Shown here: one piece after another, positions 55,221 through 64,000 of the stretch
Layout of the letters: every line of letters begins with the position of its first letter
Numbering within the stretch: the stretch's first letter is position 1
Origin: DASWVC01 sp036401335
Lineage (GTDB): Bacteria > Verrucomicrobiota > Verrucomicrobiia > Chthoniobacterales > JAFAMB01
Assembly (NCBI GenBank): GCA_036401335.1
Contig: DASWVC010000054.1
Span: 1 to 64,000, forward strand
Length of the DNA stretch: 64,000 nucleotides
Direction: 5' to 3'
Translations under genes and position numbers: made by a program
The notes under the pieces: model-generated
The model's input: only the letters and a program-made list of their open reading frames with translations
Told to the model about the DNA's origin: nothing
Database searches by the model: none

Positions 55221-58200
55221 GCGACGAACTCTTTGGCGAGCCGTCCGGGGACGGAGCTTTCCCCCCGCGCATTCTCCCACGACCCACCCGGGAACGCTGG
55301 CAACCTTTGCGCAGCGGCCTTCTGAACATTTTCAAGTACGACGAAGAAGAATTCCTTTTTGAGGACGGAAGGCTGCTTCTGCGCGGAAACAATGGTGCCG
55401 GAAAATCGCGCGTGCTGGCGTTGCAGCTTCCCTTCCTGCTCGACGGTGAAATGGCTCCGCACCGGGTCGAGCCGGATGCAGACCCGGCGAAGCGGATGGA
55501 ATGGAACCTTCTCATGAACAAACATGAGAACCGCCTTGGCTACACTTGGATCGAATTCGGCCGGCGGGATGCGGACGGTGTTGAGCGGTACCTTACGCTT
55601 GGTTGCGGCATGCACGCCCGCAAAGGAACCGGCATCCCGCCGAATGGCCGCTGGTTCTTTATTACACCTCGGCGCGTGGGCGCAACGCTCCAACTGCTTT
55701 CGGGAAACCGTGTGCCGCTCAACCGGGAACGGCTCGAGGCAGTGCTGGGGCCAGGGGCGATTTACCGCAGCGCCCGTGAATACCGCGCCGCGGTGGATGC
55801 CGCGCTTTTCGGCCTGGGTGCGCGGTATGAGCCGCTGCTTGAACTGCTGATCCAGCTTCGCAAGCCGCAGATCATGCGGGATTTCAAAGCGGACGACCTG
55901 TCACGGCTGTTGAGTGAAGCCATGCCGCCGCTCTCGACCCGGCTGGTCGAGAACGTCTCGGTGTCGTTCCGCAGTCTGGATACCGATCGCCAGCAGCTTA
56001 CCGAACTGACCGATACGCGCCGCAGCGTGGAAACGTTTCTCAAGAGCTACCAGCATTACGTGCAGGTCGCGGTGCGCCGCCGGGCGGCTGAGGTCCGTGC
56101 AACGCACAGCCGGTTTGAAAGCGTGCAGCGGGAGCTCAAGCGGCTGCGGGACCAGCGTGATCAGATCGCCGCCGACCTGGTTGCTGCAGAGACGGACCAA
56201 AGACAGATCGAGGAGGCGCTGGCGGCGACCCGCGAAGCGGAAAGGACCCTGCTCGCCAGCCCGGAGATGAAAAATGCGGAAGCCTTGCGGCACGCCGCCG
56301 AAGCCAAGGAGGACCGGGTCAAACGCGCCACGGCGGCCGAAGAGTCTGCGCGCGAAGCGCGAAATGCGCACGGCCGGATGCGTCACGAAAGGGAGGAAGC
56401 CGAAGGGGTGGTGATGCGCGAGCGCCAGGCGGCTGATGTCCTCCATGCCGCCTTGACGGATGCTTGGAGATCGGCGGCGCTGGCGGACAACGCGCTGCCG
56501 CTGCGCGAACCCGCGGAAAAAAATGCACGAACAGATTTTGACCGCACCGTTGCCGAACGCCGGCGGGTCATCCTGATTTTGCGTGAAAACAACTCGGTGG
56601 TGGCGCGAAACGTTGACTTGCGGAAGCAGGAAGAGATCCGTTTCGAACAGCGGCGCGACGACGTGGCCCGGTGCGAGGAGGCGCTGGCCAATGCCCGAAC
56701 TGAATGCGGGCAGGCTTTGGAAGACGCCCTGACCGGCATTCACCAATGGGAAGCGGCGTTGCAACTCTTGCCCATGACGAAAGGAGTGGATTGGCGTGTG
56801 CTCCTGGAACGGTGGCTCGATGCGACGGGCCGGCCCTCTCCCTTGACCGAATACGTCGAGGCAGCGCATCGCTCGGCCGCGCAGACCGTGTTCGATGCGC
56901 GCAGCCGTCAAAAGACTGCCTTGGCGGAGCAAGCGACCGCGCGAAGGGAAGCGGCGGACGAACTTGACGGCCTCCGCGCCGGCCGTCAACCGGAGCCGCC
57001 GACCCCTCACACACGGATGGCTGACGCGCGCGCCGGCCGGCCGGGAGCTCCCTTTTGGAAACTATGCGGCTTTCGTGACCATGTCGCACCGGAGGACCGC
57101 GCCGGCTTTGAGGCAGCAGCCGAAGCGGCAGGGTTGCTCGACGCCTGGTTGACCCCGGACGGCGCGCTGATAAATGCTGGAACGCTCGACTGCTATTTCG
57201 TGGCTGCTGACGGCCGGCGGGACGCGGGCCTGAACGCGGTGCTGTATGCGGAAGGCGAGATGACCGACGTCGTGGAGCGCGTCCTCGGCTGCATCGGCAC
57301 CCATGAAAATGAAGGCAAGAGCTGGCTTTCCCGTGATGGCCGCTGGCAGCACGGGCTGTTGCGGGGTGCCTGGCGTAAGCCGAAAGCGGAGTACCTCGGC
57401 CACGGCGCCCGTGAAGACGCCCGGCGCCAGCGAATGCAAGAACTCGAATCCGTCCTCGCGGCCATCGATCGTGTGGTCGCGCAGCACCAGCGCGAACTCG
57501 AGGACATTGCCCAGCGGGCAAAGGGGCTCGAGGCGGAACGCGCCGGGGTGCCCAGCCTCGCGCCGTTGCAGCGCGCCGCGCACACCCTGGAAGCTGCCGA
57601 ACATTCCAGCGCGGAGGCGCGGGCACGGCTCGACGAGGTTGACCGGCTGCTGGCAACGGCCCGCGAAGGGGAGCGCGGCGCCTGCCAAAGGCGGGATCGA
57701 GATGCCGCCGATCTTGGCCTGGCGGCGTGGAAAGAACCGGAAGCAGTCAGTCGCTTGGAAACGTTGCTTATCGAAGTCCGCCTGAAGGCGGCTGCGCTCT
57801 GGCCGGCCTGGGACGCTTTGCTTGCTGCAAATGCGGCGTTGTTAAAGGCGGGGATACGCGAACGGGAAGCCCAGCATGCGGCAGAGGCCGTCGCCGGCCG
57901 CTACGAGGAAGCACGGCAACTCGCGGCAGCCGCAACCGCCCACTTTGCCACTCTCCACGCTGCCATCGGGGCAACCGCCGATCAGGTATTGAGCCGGCTC
58001 GGCAGCGTGCGGCGCGAGCTGACCCACCTGGTCGAAGCCGAAAAAACAGGGCACCACCACATTGGAAAACTCAATGTTACCCGGGCCGTGGCCGTGAATG
58101 ACGGAGAACGCGCTGAATCCGATCGCGTGGTCCGTGAATTGGAACGCGGCCATGCCATCGCCCGGCTGCAGCTCTTTGCGGAAAAGCGGCTCCTTGAGGA

Positions 58201-59278
58201 AACGGGCGTGAACCTGGGGCCCGATCCCGGGTTGCTGGCGCCCAGCGCGGCAGTGGACCTGGCCCGACAAATCGAGCAGGTTTTTGGGAGCGTTGCGGCG
58301 GATGAGGATGCCTGGAAACGCGTTCAAGCAGGCATCCAGCAGCAGTTCACCCAGCTCAACGACCACCTCGGCGCCCACGGGTACTACCCGCAAGCTGAAG
58401 TCGTTGATGAAGGGGTTTTTGCGATCACCTGCGCCTTTCATGGTCAGACTTGCACCATGACCGCATTGCGCCAGTCAATCTCCGACGAAATCCAGAGCCG
58501 CGAGCAGATGCTGAACGCGAGGGAGCGGGAAGTCATCGAGAACCACCTCATCGGCGAGGTGGCTACGGAGCTGCAGAACCTCATCCGGGCCGGTGAGGAT
58601 TGGGTCCGCACCGTCAATGAGGAGCTGGCCCAGAGGCCGACCAGCAGCGGCATCAAATTGCGCTTTAGTTGGGACGTGGATGCCGAGGCTTCCGCGGGGC
58701 TCGACGCAGCGCGGCGCCAACTGTTGAAAATGACCGCCGCCTGGTCACCGGCTGAACGCGACAGCATCGGGCGTTTTCTTCAGGATCGAATCAATGGTGA
58801 AAGGGCAGCGGATGAAAGCGCACCGTGGCAGGACCACCTGCACCGCGCCCTTGATTACCGGGCATGGCACCGGTTCGGCATCATGCGCTTCCAGGACGGC
58901 CAGTGGAAAAAGCTGACCAAACAGACTTACGGTACCGGCTCGGGTGGGGAGAAAGCCCTGACCCTGATGCTCCCGCAATTTGCCGCCGCGGCCGCGCATT
59001 ACCGGAGCGCCTCGCCCCACGCGCCGCGATTGATTCTGCTCGATGAGGTTTTCATCGGCATTGACGCTCCGACCCGGGCACGCCTGATGGGGCTGCTTAC
59101 GAGCTTTGAATTGGATTTTGTGATGACGAGTGAACGCGAATGGGGGTGCTACTCAACCCTTCCGGCGTTGTCGATCTGCCAGCTCGCTTCTCACCCTGAC
59201 TCACCCGCGGTTCACGTCACCCGCTGGGTGTGGAATGGACGCCAGTTGTCGACGCACCCCAATGGATCATCCGTCTGA
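55217..59278 (+). CDS. jetC: Wadjet type II JetC, SMC/MukB-like ATPase (TIGR02680 family)
   Basis: A 1353-residue SMC-type ATPase. The N-terminal Walker A GNNGAGKS is at about residues 57-64. Long coiled-coil arms (about 270-1000, rich in Ala, Glu, Arg) surround a central hinge region. The C-terminal head has the signature GSGGEKALTLMLPQ (about 1240) and Walker B LILLDEVFIGID (about 1272). In Wadjet this motor extrudes DNA loops and recognises small circles. The GTG start at 55217 has a strong ribosome-binding site (GGAGGG, 6 bases upstream) and overlaps the jetB stop. The downstream jetD overlaps its end by 17 bases. Confidence 0.9.
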   Translation: MSDELFGEPSGDGAFPPRILPRPTRERWQPLRSGLLNIFKYDEEEFLFEDGRLLLRGNNGAGKSRVLALQLPFLLDGEMAPHRVEPDADPAKRMEWNLLMNKHENRLGYTWIEFGRRDADGVERYLTLGCGMHARKGTGIPPNGRWFFITPRRVGATLQLLSGNRVPLNRERLEAVLGPGAIYRSAREYRAAVDAALFGLGARYEPLLELLIQLRKPQIMRDFKADDLSRLLSEAMPPLSTRLVENVSVSFRSLDTDRQQLTELTDTRRSVETFLKSYQHYVQVAVRRRAAEVRATHSRFESVQRELKRLRDQRDQIAADLVAAETDQRQIEEALAATREAERTLLASPEMKNAEALRHAAEAKEDRVKRATAAEESAREARNAHGRMRHEREEAEGVVMRERQAADVLHAALTDAWRSAALADNALPLREPAEKNARTDFDRTVAERRRVILILRENNSVVARNVDLRKQEEIRFEQRRDDVARCEEALANARTECGQALEDALTGIHQWEAALQLLPMTKGVDWRVLLERWLDATGRPSPLTEYVEAAHRSAAQTVFDARSRQKTALAEQATARREAADELDGLRAGRQPEPPTPHTRMADARAGRPGAPFWKLCGFRDHVAPEDRAGFEAAAEAAGLLDAWLTPDGALINAGTLDCYFVAADGRRDAGLNAVLYAEGEMTDVVERVLGCIGTHENEGKSWLSRDGRWQHGLLRGAWRKPKAEYLGHGAREDARRQRMQELESVLAAIDRVVAQHQRELEDIAQRAKGLEAERAGVPSLAPLQRAAHTLEAAEHSSAEARARLDEVDRLLATAREGERGACQRRDRDAADLGLAAWKEPEAVSRLETLLIEVRLKAAALWPAWDALLAANAALLKAGIREREAQHAAEAVAGRYEEARQLAAAATAHFATLHAAIGATADQVLSRLGSVRRELTHLVEAEKTGHHHIGKLNVTRAVAVNDGERAESDRVVRELERGHAIARLQLFAEKRLLEETGVNLGPDPGLLAPSAAVDLARQIEQVFGSVAADEDAWKRVQAGIQQQFTQLNDHLGAHGYYPQAEVVDEGVFAITCAFHGQTCTMTALRQSISDEIQSREQMLNAREREVIENHLIGEVATELQNLIRAGEDWVRTVNEELAQRPTSSGIKLRFSWDVDAEASAGLDAARRQLLKMTAAWSPAERDSIGRFLQDRINGERAADESAPWQDHLHRALDYRAWHRFGIMRFQDGQWKKLTKQTYGTGSGGEKALTLMLPQFAAAAAHYRSASPHAPRLILLDEVFIGIDAPTRARLMGLLTSFELDFVMTSEREWGCYSTLPALSICQLASHPDSPAVHVTRWVWNGRQLSTHPNGSSV

Positions 59279-60515
59279 CCCGGAGCGCCTCCGCCTGCTT
59301 TTCGACCGCCCCAGCCTCAGGTGGATTGTCGACCGACTGGCCGTGCGGCAGGCCAGGGAGCGTCCGCTGCGCGGGATCCTGGTGCGTGGAGGCGCCACCG
59401 CCGAGGAACGCCGTGCCGTCGATGACCTCCTCGGCCGGAAGAGCACGACCGGGAACAATCTAAGTCTCACCCTCGAAGCGCTGGAGGAGGCTCTGCGGGA
59501 GGCCGGCCTGCTTCAAGAGTTGGGTGAAGTGGTTACGGCATGCCGCGGGCCGGCGGCAAACCGCCGCGAAGAAGCGGCGCGGCGGCGTTCCGAATGGGAT
59601 GGGGTATTTGACGCGGTCCGGACGCGTTGCGCCGGACGGCCCGGGCTGCTCCGCTGGGTCGATGACGTGCACCGGCAAGGAGTGTTGAAGCGAATGGTCA
59701 AAGGTGGCCCAACGGCCGCTGCCGGCCTCCTTGACCGTGCTCTGAAAGTTATCGAACGGTTTCCCTGCCCAGGCGTTTTGCTCGCCAACCTCGCCGCTGA
59801 ATGCCTGGGCGACAGCCATGCCTTGGACCGCGGTCAGCCTGCGGGCACGCTTTGCCTGCGCGCGATCGAGGTTTTACACGGCATTGATGGACTGCGCAGC
59901 GCCGATGCGCGGCGGCAAGCCTGGAGCGCAGCCGGCGTGATCATCGACGATCTCAGCGCTCCGGTCCTCGCCTTCAACCTGCGCGGAACGAGCGGCTCAG
60001 CGCTGGAAGCATTCCTTGAGCTTTACCGCCGGCACGGCCTGCCGGGATTTTTCACTTACCGCCAGCTTCAAACCTCGGATGCGTTTCTGCCCCTTCATCC
60101 CTCGATGCGGAAGGTCTTTGTCTGCGAAAACCCGAGCGTTGTCAGTGCCGCGGCCCGCGAGATCGGGACCAAGTGCCTTCCCCTGGTCTGCACCAATGGC
60201 CAACCCGCCTCCGCCGTGCACTTGCTTCTGACCCGACTGCAGCAGGCCGGAGCTCAGGTGCATGCGCACGCCGATTTTGACTGGGCAGGGCTGCGCATCG
60301 TTGATCAACTGGTGCGGGAACACGCAGTGCTCCCCTGGCGAATGGACGCGGGGGAATACTTTGCCGCTGCCGGCACCGCGCCTCTGGAGCCGCAGCCCTT
60401 TTCCGCAGCCTGGGCACCAGACTTGTCAGAGGCACTTCGCCGGCGCGGCAAAGCCGTTTTCGAGGAGCAGGTCGTAGGTTCGCTGCTCAGCGACCTTGGC
60501 CAGGAACAAACCTGA
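59262..60515 (+). CDS. jetD: Wadjet type II JetD, Toprim-like nuclease (TIGR02679/DUF2399 family)
   Basis: A 417-residue protein. The N-terminal DNA-binding part (about 1-200) contains SLTLEALEEALREAGLLQELGEV. The C-terminal DUF2399/Toprim-like domain has FVCENPSVVSAAA (Glu289) and HADFDWAGLRIVDQL (Asp338, Asp340), which matches the metal-binding Glu and Asp-x-Asp of Toprim nucleases. In Wadjet, JetD cuts the plasmid after the SMC complex has extruded it. ATG 59262 is preferred over the frame open from 59130, which overlaps jetC and lacks conserved residues. It ends the cassette. Confidence 0.88.
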   Translation: MDHPSDPERLRLLFDRPSLRWIVDRLAVRQARERPLRGILVRGGATAEERRAVDDLLGRKSTTGNNLSLTLEALEEALREAGLLQELGEVVTACRGPAANRREEAARRRSEWDGVFDAVRTRCAGRPGLLRWVDDVHRQGVLKRMVKGGPTAAAGLLDRALKVIERFPCPGVLLANLAAECLGDSHALDRGQPAGTLCLRAIEVLHGIDGLRSADARRQAWSAAGVIIDDLSAPVLAFNLRGTSGSALEAFLELYRRHGLPGFFTYRQLQTSDAFLPLHPSMRKVFVCENPSVVSAAAREIGTKCLPLVCTNGQPASAVHLLLTRLQQAGAQVHAHADFDWAGLRIVDQLVREHAVLPWRMDAGEYFAAAGTAPLEPQPFSAAWAPDLSEALRRRGKAVFEEQVVGSLLSDLGQEQT

Positions 60516-60762
60516 ACCGGATACACGCCTTCTGCCGTGACGGCCTGCAGCCGTTCCGGGCTCCGTCGACCGCGGGATAAGGCGTGACCCCGCCAATGCC
60601 ACAAGCCGAAAAATGAGAGGATGCCACAGATGGCGGCCCGGAGAAGAACAGCCGAACGTGGCCCTTGAACCATTCGTGGCATTTTGCGGTTCTTCGGTTT
60701 GTGGCATTCTTCCACCCCGTCACGCCGACACCCCGATACCTTCTTCGCGGGCGCTCCCCGGG
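60516..60762. other. Convergent region between jetD and the sugar ABC permease
   Basis: About 250 bases without a gene. A string related to copy D (CACGCCGACACC, 60721) lies just upstream of copy G. A short repeated GTGGCATT phrase occurs at about 60672 and 60703. No clear terminator hairpin was seen. Confidence 0.35.
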
Positions 60763-60788
60763 CGCTTGAGGACAAGCTCCCCTACCGC
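60763..60788. repeat. REP-like repeat, copy G
   Basis: Contains the exact core GAGGACAAGCTCCCCTACCG preceded by GCGCTT; over 26 bases it is identical to copy E. Its last seven bases run into the 3' end of the permease gene on the opposite strand. Confidence 0.75.
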
Positions 60789-61735
60789 GGCATTCTTGAA
60801 CCGCCAGCGGCGATGATGACGCCGATGATGACGAACCCGGTGACCACGAAGCGAATGCCCGCACTTACCCCGAACGTATTTAGCATGGTCAGCAGAAGCA
60901 CCAGGAACAGCGCTGCTCCCCACAACCCGGCGACGTTTGCGTTCCCGCCGCTGACCGACGTCCCTCCAATCACCACCAATGCGATGGATGCAAGCAGGTA
61001 TTCGTCACCGATCTCCAACGACGAGCCTCGAAAATACCCGGCCAGCAGCGCTCCGCAAATTCCGCCGAGAGCACCGCTCAGCACGTAGGTGATGCACCGG
61101 GTGCGTTCGACGGCGATGCCCGCGAGCCAGGCGGCCCGGGGATTCTGCCCGATGGCCAGGACCGAGCGGCCGTAGATCGTCCGGTGCAGGACAATCCCGC
61201 CCGCGATCGTGAACAGGAGGGTGCCCATGGCCAGCAGGGGGATGCCGGCAAATTGCGCACTGGTGAACGCGGCAAACCCTGGCGGCGGCTTGACCTGGAG
61301 GCCGCGGCCGTAAGCAATGCCCGCGGATTGGATGATGAAGCTGGCTGAAAGGGTAGCGATAATCGGCGGGATGCGCAGGAGACGGATGAACAGGTAATTG
61401 GCCAGGCCAATGCCGGTGCCGGAGGCGAGCGCCGCCAGGAGGCCAACGGCAACCATCGCGTCGGCGCCGCCCATTACTTTCATGGCTACGGCGCTCGCCA
61501 ACCCAATGTTGGCCGGCAGTGACAGATCGACATTACCGGGTCCCAATGTAATCACGAACATTTGGGCAACGCCGGTGATGACGGAAAAAACAGCGAGTGC
61601 AAGCCCCGCCGTCAACATGCCCCCTGCCCCATGGCCACGCGTGAAGACGATCGCGGCCAGCCAGACGGACAATGCCCCCAGGTAGGACCAGATCCATGGC
61701 CGCGCCACCGGACGGAGCCCGCCGGTTAACTTCAC
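60782..61735 (-). CDS. Sugar ABC transporter permease (ribose/RbsC type)
   Basis: A 317-residue inner-membrane protein with about 8-10 helices. It contains the loop GRSVLAIGQNPRAAWLAGIAVERTRCITYVLSGALGGICGALLAGYF, which is the ATPase-contact signature of BPD_transp_2 permeases. The GTG start overlaps the upstream permease stop (GTGA). Together with the second permease and the double ATPase it makes a carbohydrate importer of the CUT2 class; the binding protein is not in the window. Its 3' end overlaps repeat copy G. Confidence 0.9.
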   Translation of the reverse strand: MKLTGGLRPVARPWIWSYLGALSVWLAAIVFTRGHGAGGMLTAGLALAVFSVITGVAQMFVITLGPGNVDLSLPANIGLASAVAMKVMGGADAMVAVGLLAALASGTGIGLANYLFIRLLRIPPIIATLSASFIIQSAGIAYGRGLQVKPPPGFAAFTSAQFAGIPLLAMGTLLFTIAGGIVLHRTIYGRSVLAIGQNPRAAWLAGIAVERTRCITYVLSGALGGICGALLAGYFRGSSLEIGDEYLLASIALVVIGGTSVSGGNANVAGLWGAALFLVLLLTMLNTFGVSAGIRFVVTGFVIIGVIIAAGGSRMPR

Positions 61736-62724
61736 GGATCCCTTCCTCCGGTCCGGTTAATGAGCGCGCGGGCAGCCAGCACGACGATCAGGATCGCACC
61801 CTGGGCGCCGACCTGCCAATCAGGTGAAATGTGCATGAAGTTAAGAAGGGTGCCAGCGAGCGTCAGGGTCAGCGCTCCGACGACCGCCCCGACGGGCGAC
61901 ACACGGCCGCCGGTAAACTCTCCCCCGCCGAGGATCACGCCGGCAATGGAGAGCAAGGTGTAGCCTTTGCCGATGTTGGCGTCGGCCGATGTGGTCAAAC
62001 CGATCAGCGCGAGCCCGGAGAAGACCCCGAACACCCCGGCCAGCGCAAACATAACCATCTTCGTTTTCAGGAGCGACCACCCGGCCCGGCCAATGGCGCC
62101 CGAATTGCCTCCGGACCCGCGCAGGATCGCGCCATAAGAAGTCCGCATCAGGCCGGCGTGAACCGCCGCCGCGATAGCAAGTGCGGCAACGATTGGGAAA
62201 GGCACGTAAGGGGTGTGGTACCCCATCAAACCGTGCAACCAGACGGGCACTTTTCCGCCGGGCTTGGGCAGGACGAGAATGGCCAGTCCCTGCCAGACGA
62301 ACGACATCCCGAGCGTGACAACGATGGAGGGAACGTTGCGAAGGTAGGTCACAGCACCAAGCAACGCGTAGACGGCAACCCCGCCAAGAAGAATGGTTCC
62401 GCCCAGGACCGGCGAATCACGCAGGAACGTGGCAGCTACACAAGCGACGAAGCTGACGAAGGTACCAATGGAGAGGTCAAGATCGTTGACGGTGATAACA
62501 AACATCTGCGCGATGGTGGCCAGTGCCACGGGAATGCCCAGATTGAGCATGAGGTTAAGGCCGAAGTAGCTGACCGCGCGCGGGTTGAGGGAAGCGATCC
62601 CCACAAGGACGAGAACGAGCGACACTCCGGGAAGGGCTGCCCGCAGGAAACGGCGCGGCGCCCGCGCTAGCCTCAACGGGATCGGGCGGGCGTTCGCGGC
62701 GGTAGAACCTGGCGTTGCGGTCAC
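61732..62724 (-). CDS. Sugar ABC transporter permease (CUT2 class, second subunit)
   Basis: A 330-residue permease of the same BPD_transp_2 family, with about 8-10 helices. The signature here reads RAGWSLLKTKMVMFALAGVFGVFSGLALIGLTTSADANIGKGYTL. It carries GGGEFTGGRVSPVGAVVGAL, a conserved late segment. GTG start, with 4-base overlaps on both sides (ATPase upstream, permease downstream). Two different permeases with one double ATPase is the arrangement of YtfRT-YjfF and LsrACD type importers. The substrate is unknown. Confidence 0.9.
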   Translation of the reverse strand: MTATPGSTAANARPIPLRLARAPRRFLRAALPGVSLVLVLVGIASLNPRAVSYFGLNLMLNLGIPVALATIAQMFVITVNDLDLSIGTFVSFVACVAATFLRDSPVLGGTILLGGVAVYALLGAVTYLRNVPSIVVTLGMSFVWQGLAILVLPKPGGKVPVWLHGLMGYHTPYVPFPIVAALAIAAAVHAGLMRTSYGAILRGSGGNSGAIGRAGWSLLKTKMVMFALAGVFGVFSGLALIGLTTSADANIGKGYTLLSIAGVILGGGEFTGGRVSPVGAVVGALTLTLAGTLLNFMHISPDWQVGAQGAILIVVLAARALINRTGGRDP

Positions 62725-64000
62725 GCTGACTCCTCGAAAGACGAATGGATGACCCGTTCCTCGCTCAGTTCACCTCGGGGCAGGTCGGCGACGATGCTGC
62801 CATTACGGAACACGTAGACGTGATCGCAGTTTTCGAGTTCCTCCATCTCGGTCGTGTACCAGAGAAACGTCCGGCCGGCATTGGCCTCGTTGCGGATCAG
62901 GCGGTAGACCTCCCGTTTGGTGCCGACGTCAACCCCGCGCATGGGGTCGTCCATCAGCAGAATTTTGGCTTCACACCCGAGCGCACGGGCGAACAATGCT
63001 TTCTGCTGGTTTCCTCCAGACAGCGATAAGATGTTGTTCCGCAGGTCGGGCGTCCGGATCTGGATGCGCTTTTGCCAGCGTTCGGCCAGCTGGTCTTCTA
63101 ACTCCGGTGACAAAAGAAAGGAACGGCGCAACGCCGGCATTGAGCTGACACCGACGTTCCCGACGATCGACCAGAGCGGGAAAATTCCGTCGCTCTGGCG
63201 GTCACCGGCGATCAGGGCAACTGGCTCCGTGACCTCGATGCCGGGCATCCGCCGGCTCGCAGCCTTAAAAATGGCGAGCAGGAGGTCGGTCTGACCATGG
63301 CCGGACAACCCTGCAAACCCGACGACCTCGCCTTCGTGCGCGACCAGCTCCAGACCGTCACGCTGCCGCGCCGGACGGGCCCGCACCCGCGGCCGGGTGG
63401 TCCGGCGTGTTGCGGGGGACGGCTCAGCCGCCTGCATTTTACCCGCTGTGGCCCCGCCCATTGCGGTCACCAGGAGTTCACGGTCAAAGCGGGCCGCACA
63501 ATCGGCCGCGACGACCTTGCCGTCGCGCATGACCACGATGCGGTCTGAATAATCGAGGATTTCTCCAAGTAGATGCGAGATCAGGATGCAGCTCACGCCC
63601 GTGGCCACGGTCCGCCGCACATGGGCAAGCAGTTGCCCGGCCGTGTGGCCGTCCAGAGACGAAGTTGGTTCGTCCAGAATGACGAGATGAAGGGGAGACC
63701 GGCTGAGGGTAAAAGCGCGGGCCACTTCCACCATTTGCCGTTTGGCGATCGGCAGGTCGCTCACCACGGCATCGGCTTCAATGCCGTGGCCCGGAAAGAT
63801 CTCGTCAAGTTTACCCCCGATAAGCCGGGCGGCCCGCCTTCGCCAGCCCCAGCCCGTGATCGAGGGATGAAGGACCCGCGCATTCTCGGCGACGGTAAGG
63901 TTGGGGCACAAGGAAAGCTCTTGAAAAACGCAGCGGATCCCAAGCTGCTGCGCCATGACCACCCCGTAGCCCCGGCGCGCTTCCCCTGCGACCAAAACCT
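62721..64000 (-). CDS. Sugar ABC transporter ATP-binding protein (CUT2), 5' end outside the window
   Basis: The gene enters from beyond base 64000, so the first Walker A is missing; about 426 residues are visible. The first ABC half shows the Q-loop (VFQELSLCPNLTVAEN), the signature-like LPIAKRQMVEVARAF and Walker B LVILDEPTSSLD. The second half has a degenerate Walker A (GLSGHGQTD, as usual in the second half of CUT2 ATPases), the signature LSGGNQQKALFARAL and LLMDDPMRGVDVGTKREVY. It overlaps the first permease by 4 bases. It energises sugar uptake at the inner membrane. No truncation other than the window edge. Confidence 0.92.
   Translation of the reverse strand, partial: VLVAGEARRGYGVVMAQQLGIRCVFQELSLCPNLTVAENARVLHPSITGWGWRRRAARLIGGKLDEIFPGHGIEADAVVSDLPIAKRQMVEVARAFTLSRSPLHLVILDEPTSSLDGHTAGQLLAHVRRTVATGVSCILISHLLGEILDYSDRIVVMRDGKVVAADCAARFDRELLVTAMGGATAGKMQAAEPSPATRRTTRPRVRARPARQRDGLELVAHEGEVVGFAGLSGHGQTDLLLAIFKAASRRMPGIEVTEPVALIAGDRQSDGIFPLWSIVGNVGVSSMPALRRSFLLSPELEDQLAERWQKRIQIRTPDLRNNILSLSGGNQQKALFARALGCEAKILLMDDPMRGVDVGTKREVYRLIRNEANAGRTFLWYTTEMEELENCDHVYVFRNGSIVADLPRGELSEERVIHSSFEESA

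Overview
The window is GC-rich DNA from a diderm (Gram-negative type) bacterium. The best guess is a soil Verrucomicrobiota, near Spartobacteria/Chthoniobacterales. The grounds are indirect: a PEP-CTERM protein, a double-length UvrA, a eukaryote-type UDP-glucose pyrophosphorylase, a GT9 heptosyltransferase-like gene and few clear Shine-Dalgarno sites. This assignment is inference; no 16S gene is present.

Layout. 1-1.7 kb: the 3' end of parB, overlapped by a degenerate M28/glutaminyl-cyclase-like protein and a small glutaredoxin. 1.8-6.2 kb: a complete dlt (D-alanylation) locus, dltC-dltX-dltA-dltB facing a convergent dltD; dltX is only 47 codons. 6.3-9.2 kb (minus): rpsB, tsf, UDP-glucose pyrophosphorylase. 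9.4-18.2 kb (minus): rpoB, rpoC, then a PduO-type adenosyltransferase. 18.5-22.3 kb: accessory genes (MFS transporter, UPF0173 hydrolase, cytochrome c lipoprotein, small secreted protein, membrane protein) that separate rpoBC from the ribosomal-protein operon. 22.7-27.5 kb (minus): tRNA-Thr, tuf, tRNA-Trp, secE, nusG, rplK, rplA, rplJ, rplL. 27.7-34.3 kb: YmdB-like phosphodiesterase, secreted amidase, tRNA-Pro, asparaginase, a uridine-kinase-like pseudogene, a cupin_5 protein and an amino-acid permease. 34.7-40.3 kb: a tandem UvrA with four ABC modules. 40.4-43.1 kb (minus): coiled-coil protein, lipoprotein, GT9 and methyltransferase. 43.3-49.2 kb: a signalling cluster (REC-REC-Hpt-REC protein, SRP RNA, SPW protein, FHA-FHA-ABC transporter, FHA-class III cyclase). 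49.3-52.1 kb: threonine synthase plus a MoaD/ThiS-like carrier, then a PEP-CTERM protein. 52.3-60.5 kb: a four-gene SMC anti-plasmid system that I read as Wadjet type II (jetABCD). 60.8-64 kb (minus): a ribose-type sugar ABC importer whose ATPase runs off the window.

How it fits together. Much of the window is core gene expression (RNA polymerase, EF-Tu, EF-Ts, ribosomal proteins, NusG, SecE, SRP RNA, three tRNAs). Between the core blocks sit envelope genes (dlt, amidase, GT9, lipoproteins), a possible FHA-based signalling group and one defence island. Accessory junctions carry a REP-like repeat family (core GAGGACAAGCTCCCCTACCG and partner blocks), and two intergenic regions share a MITE-like inverted repeat. 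Two degraded genes lie next to these repeats. The most notable points are the full dlt system with dltX in a diderm, the Wadjet-type cassette bracketed by direct repeats, the tandem UvrA, and rpoBC uncoupled from rplJL with its own strong-looking promoter.
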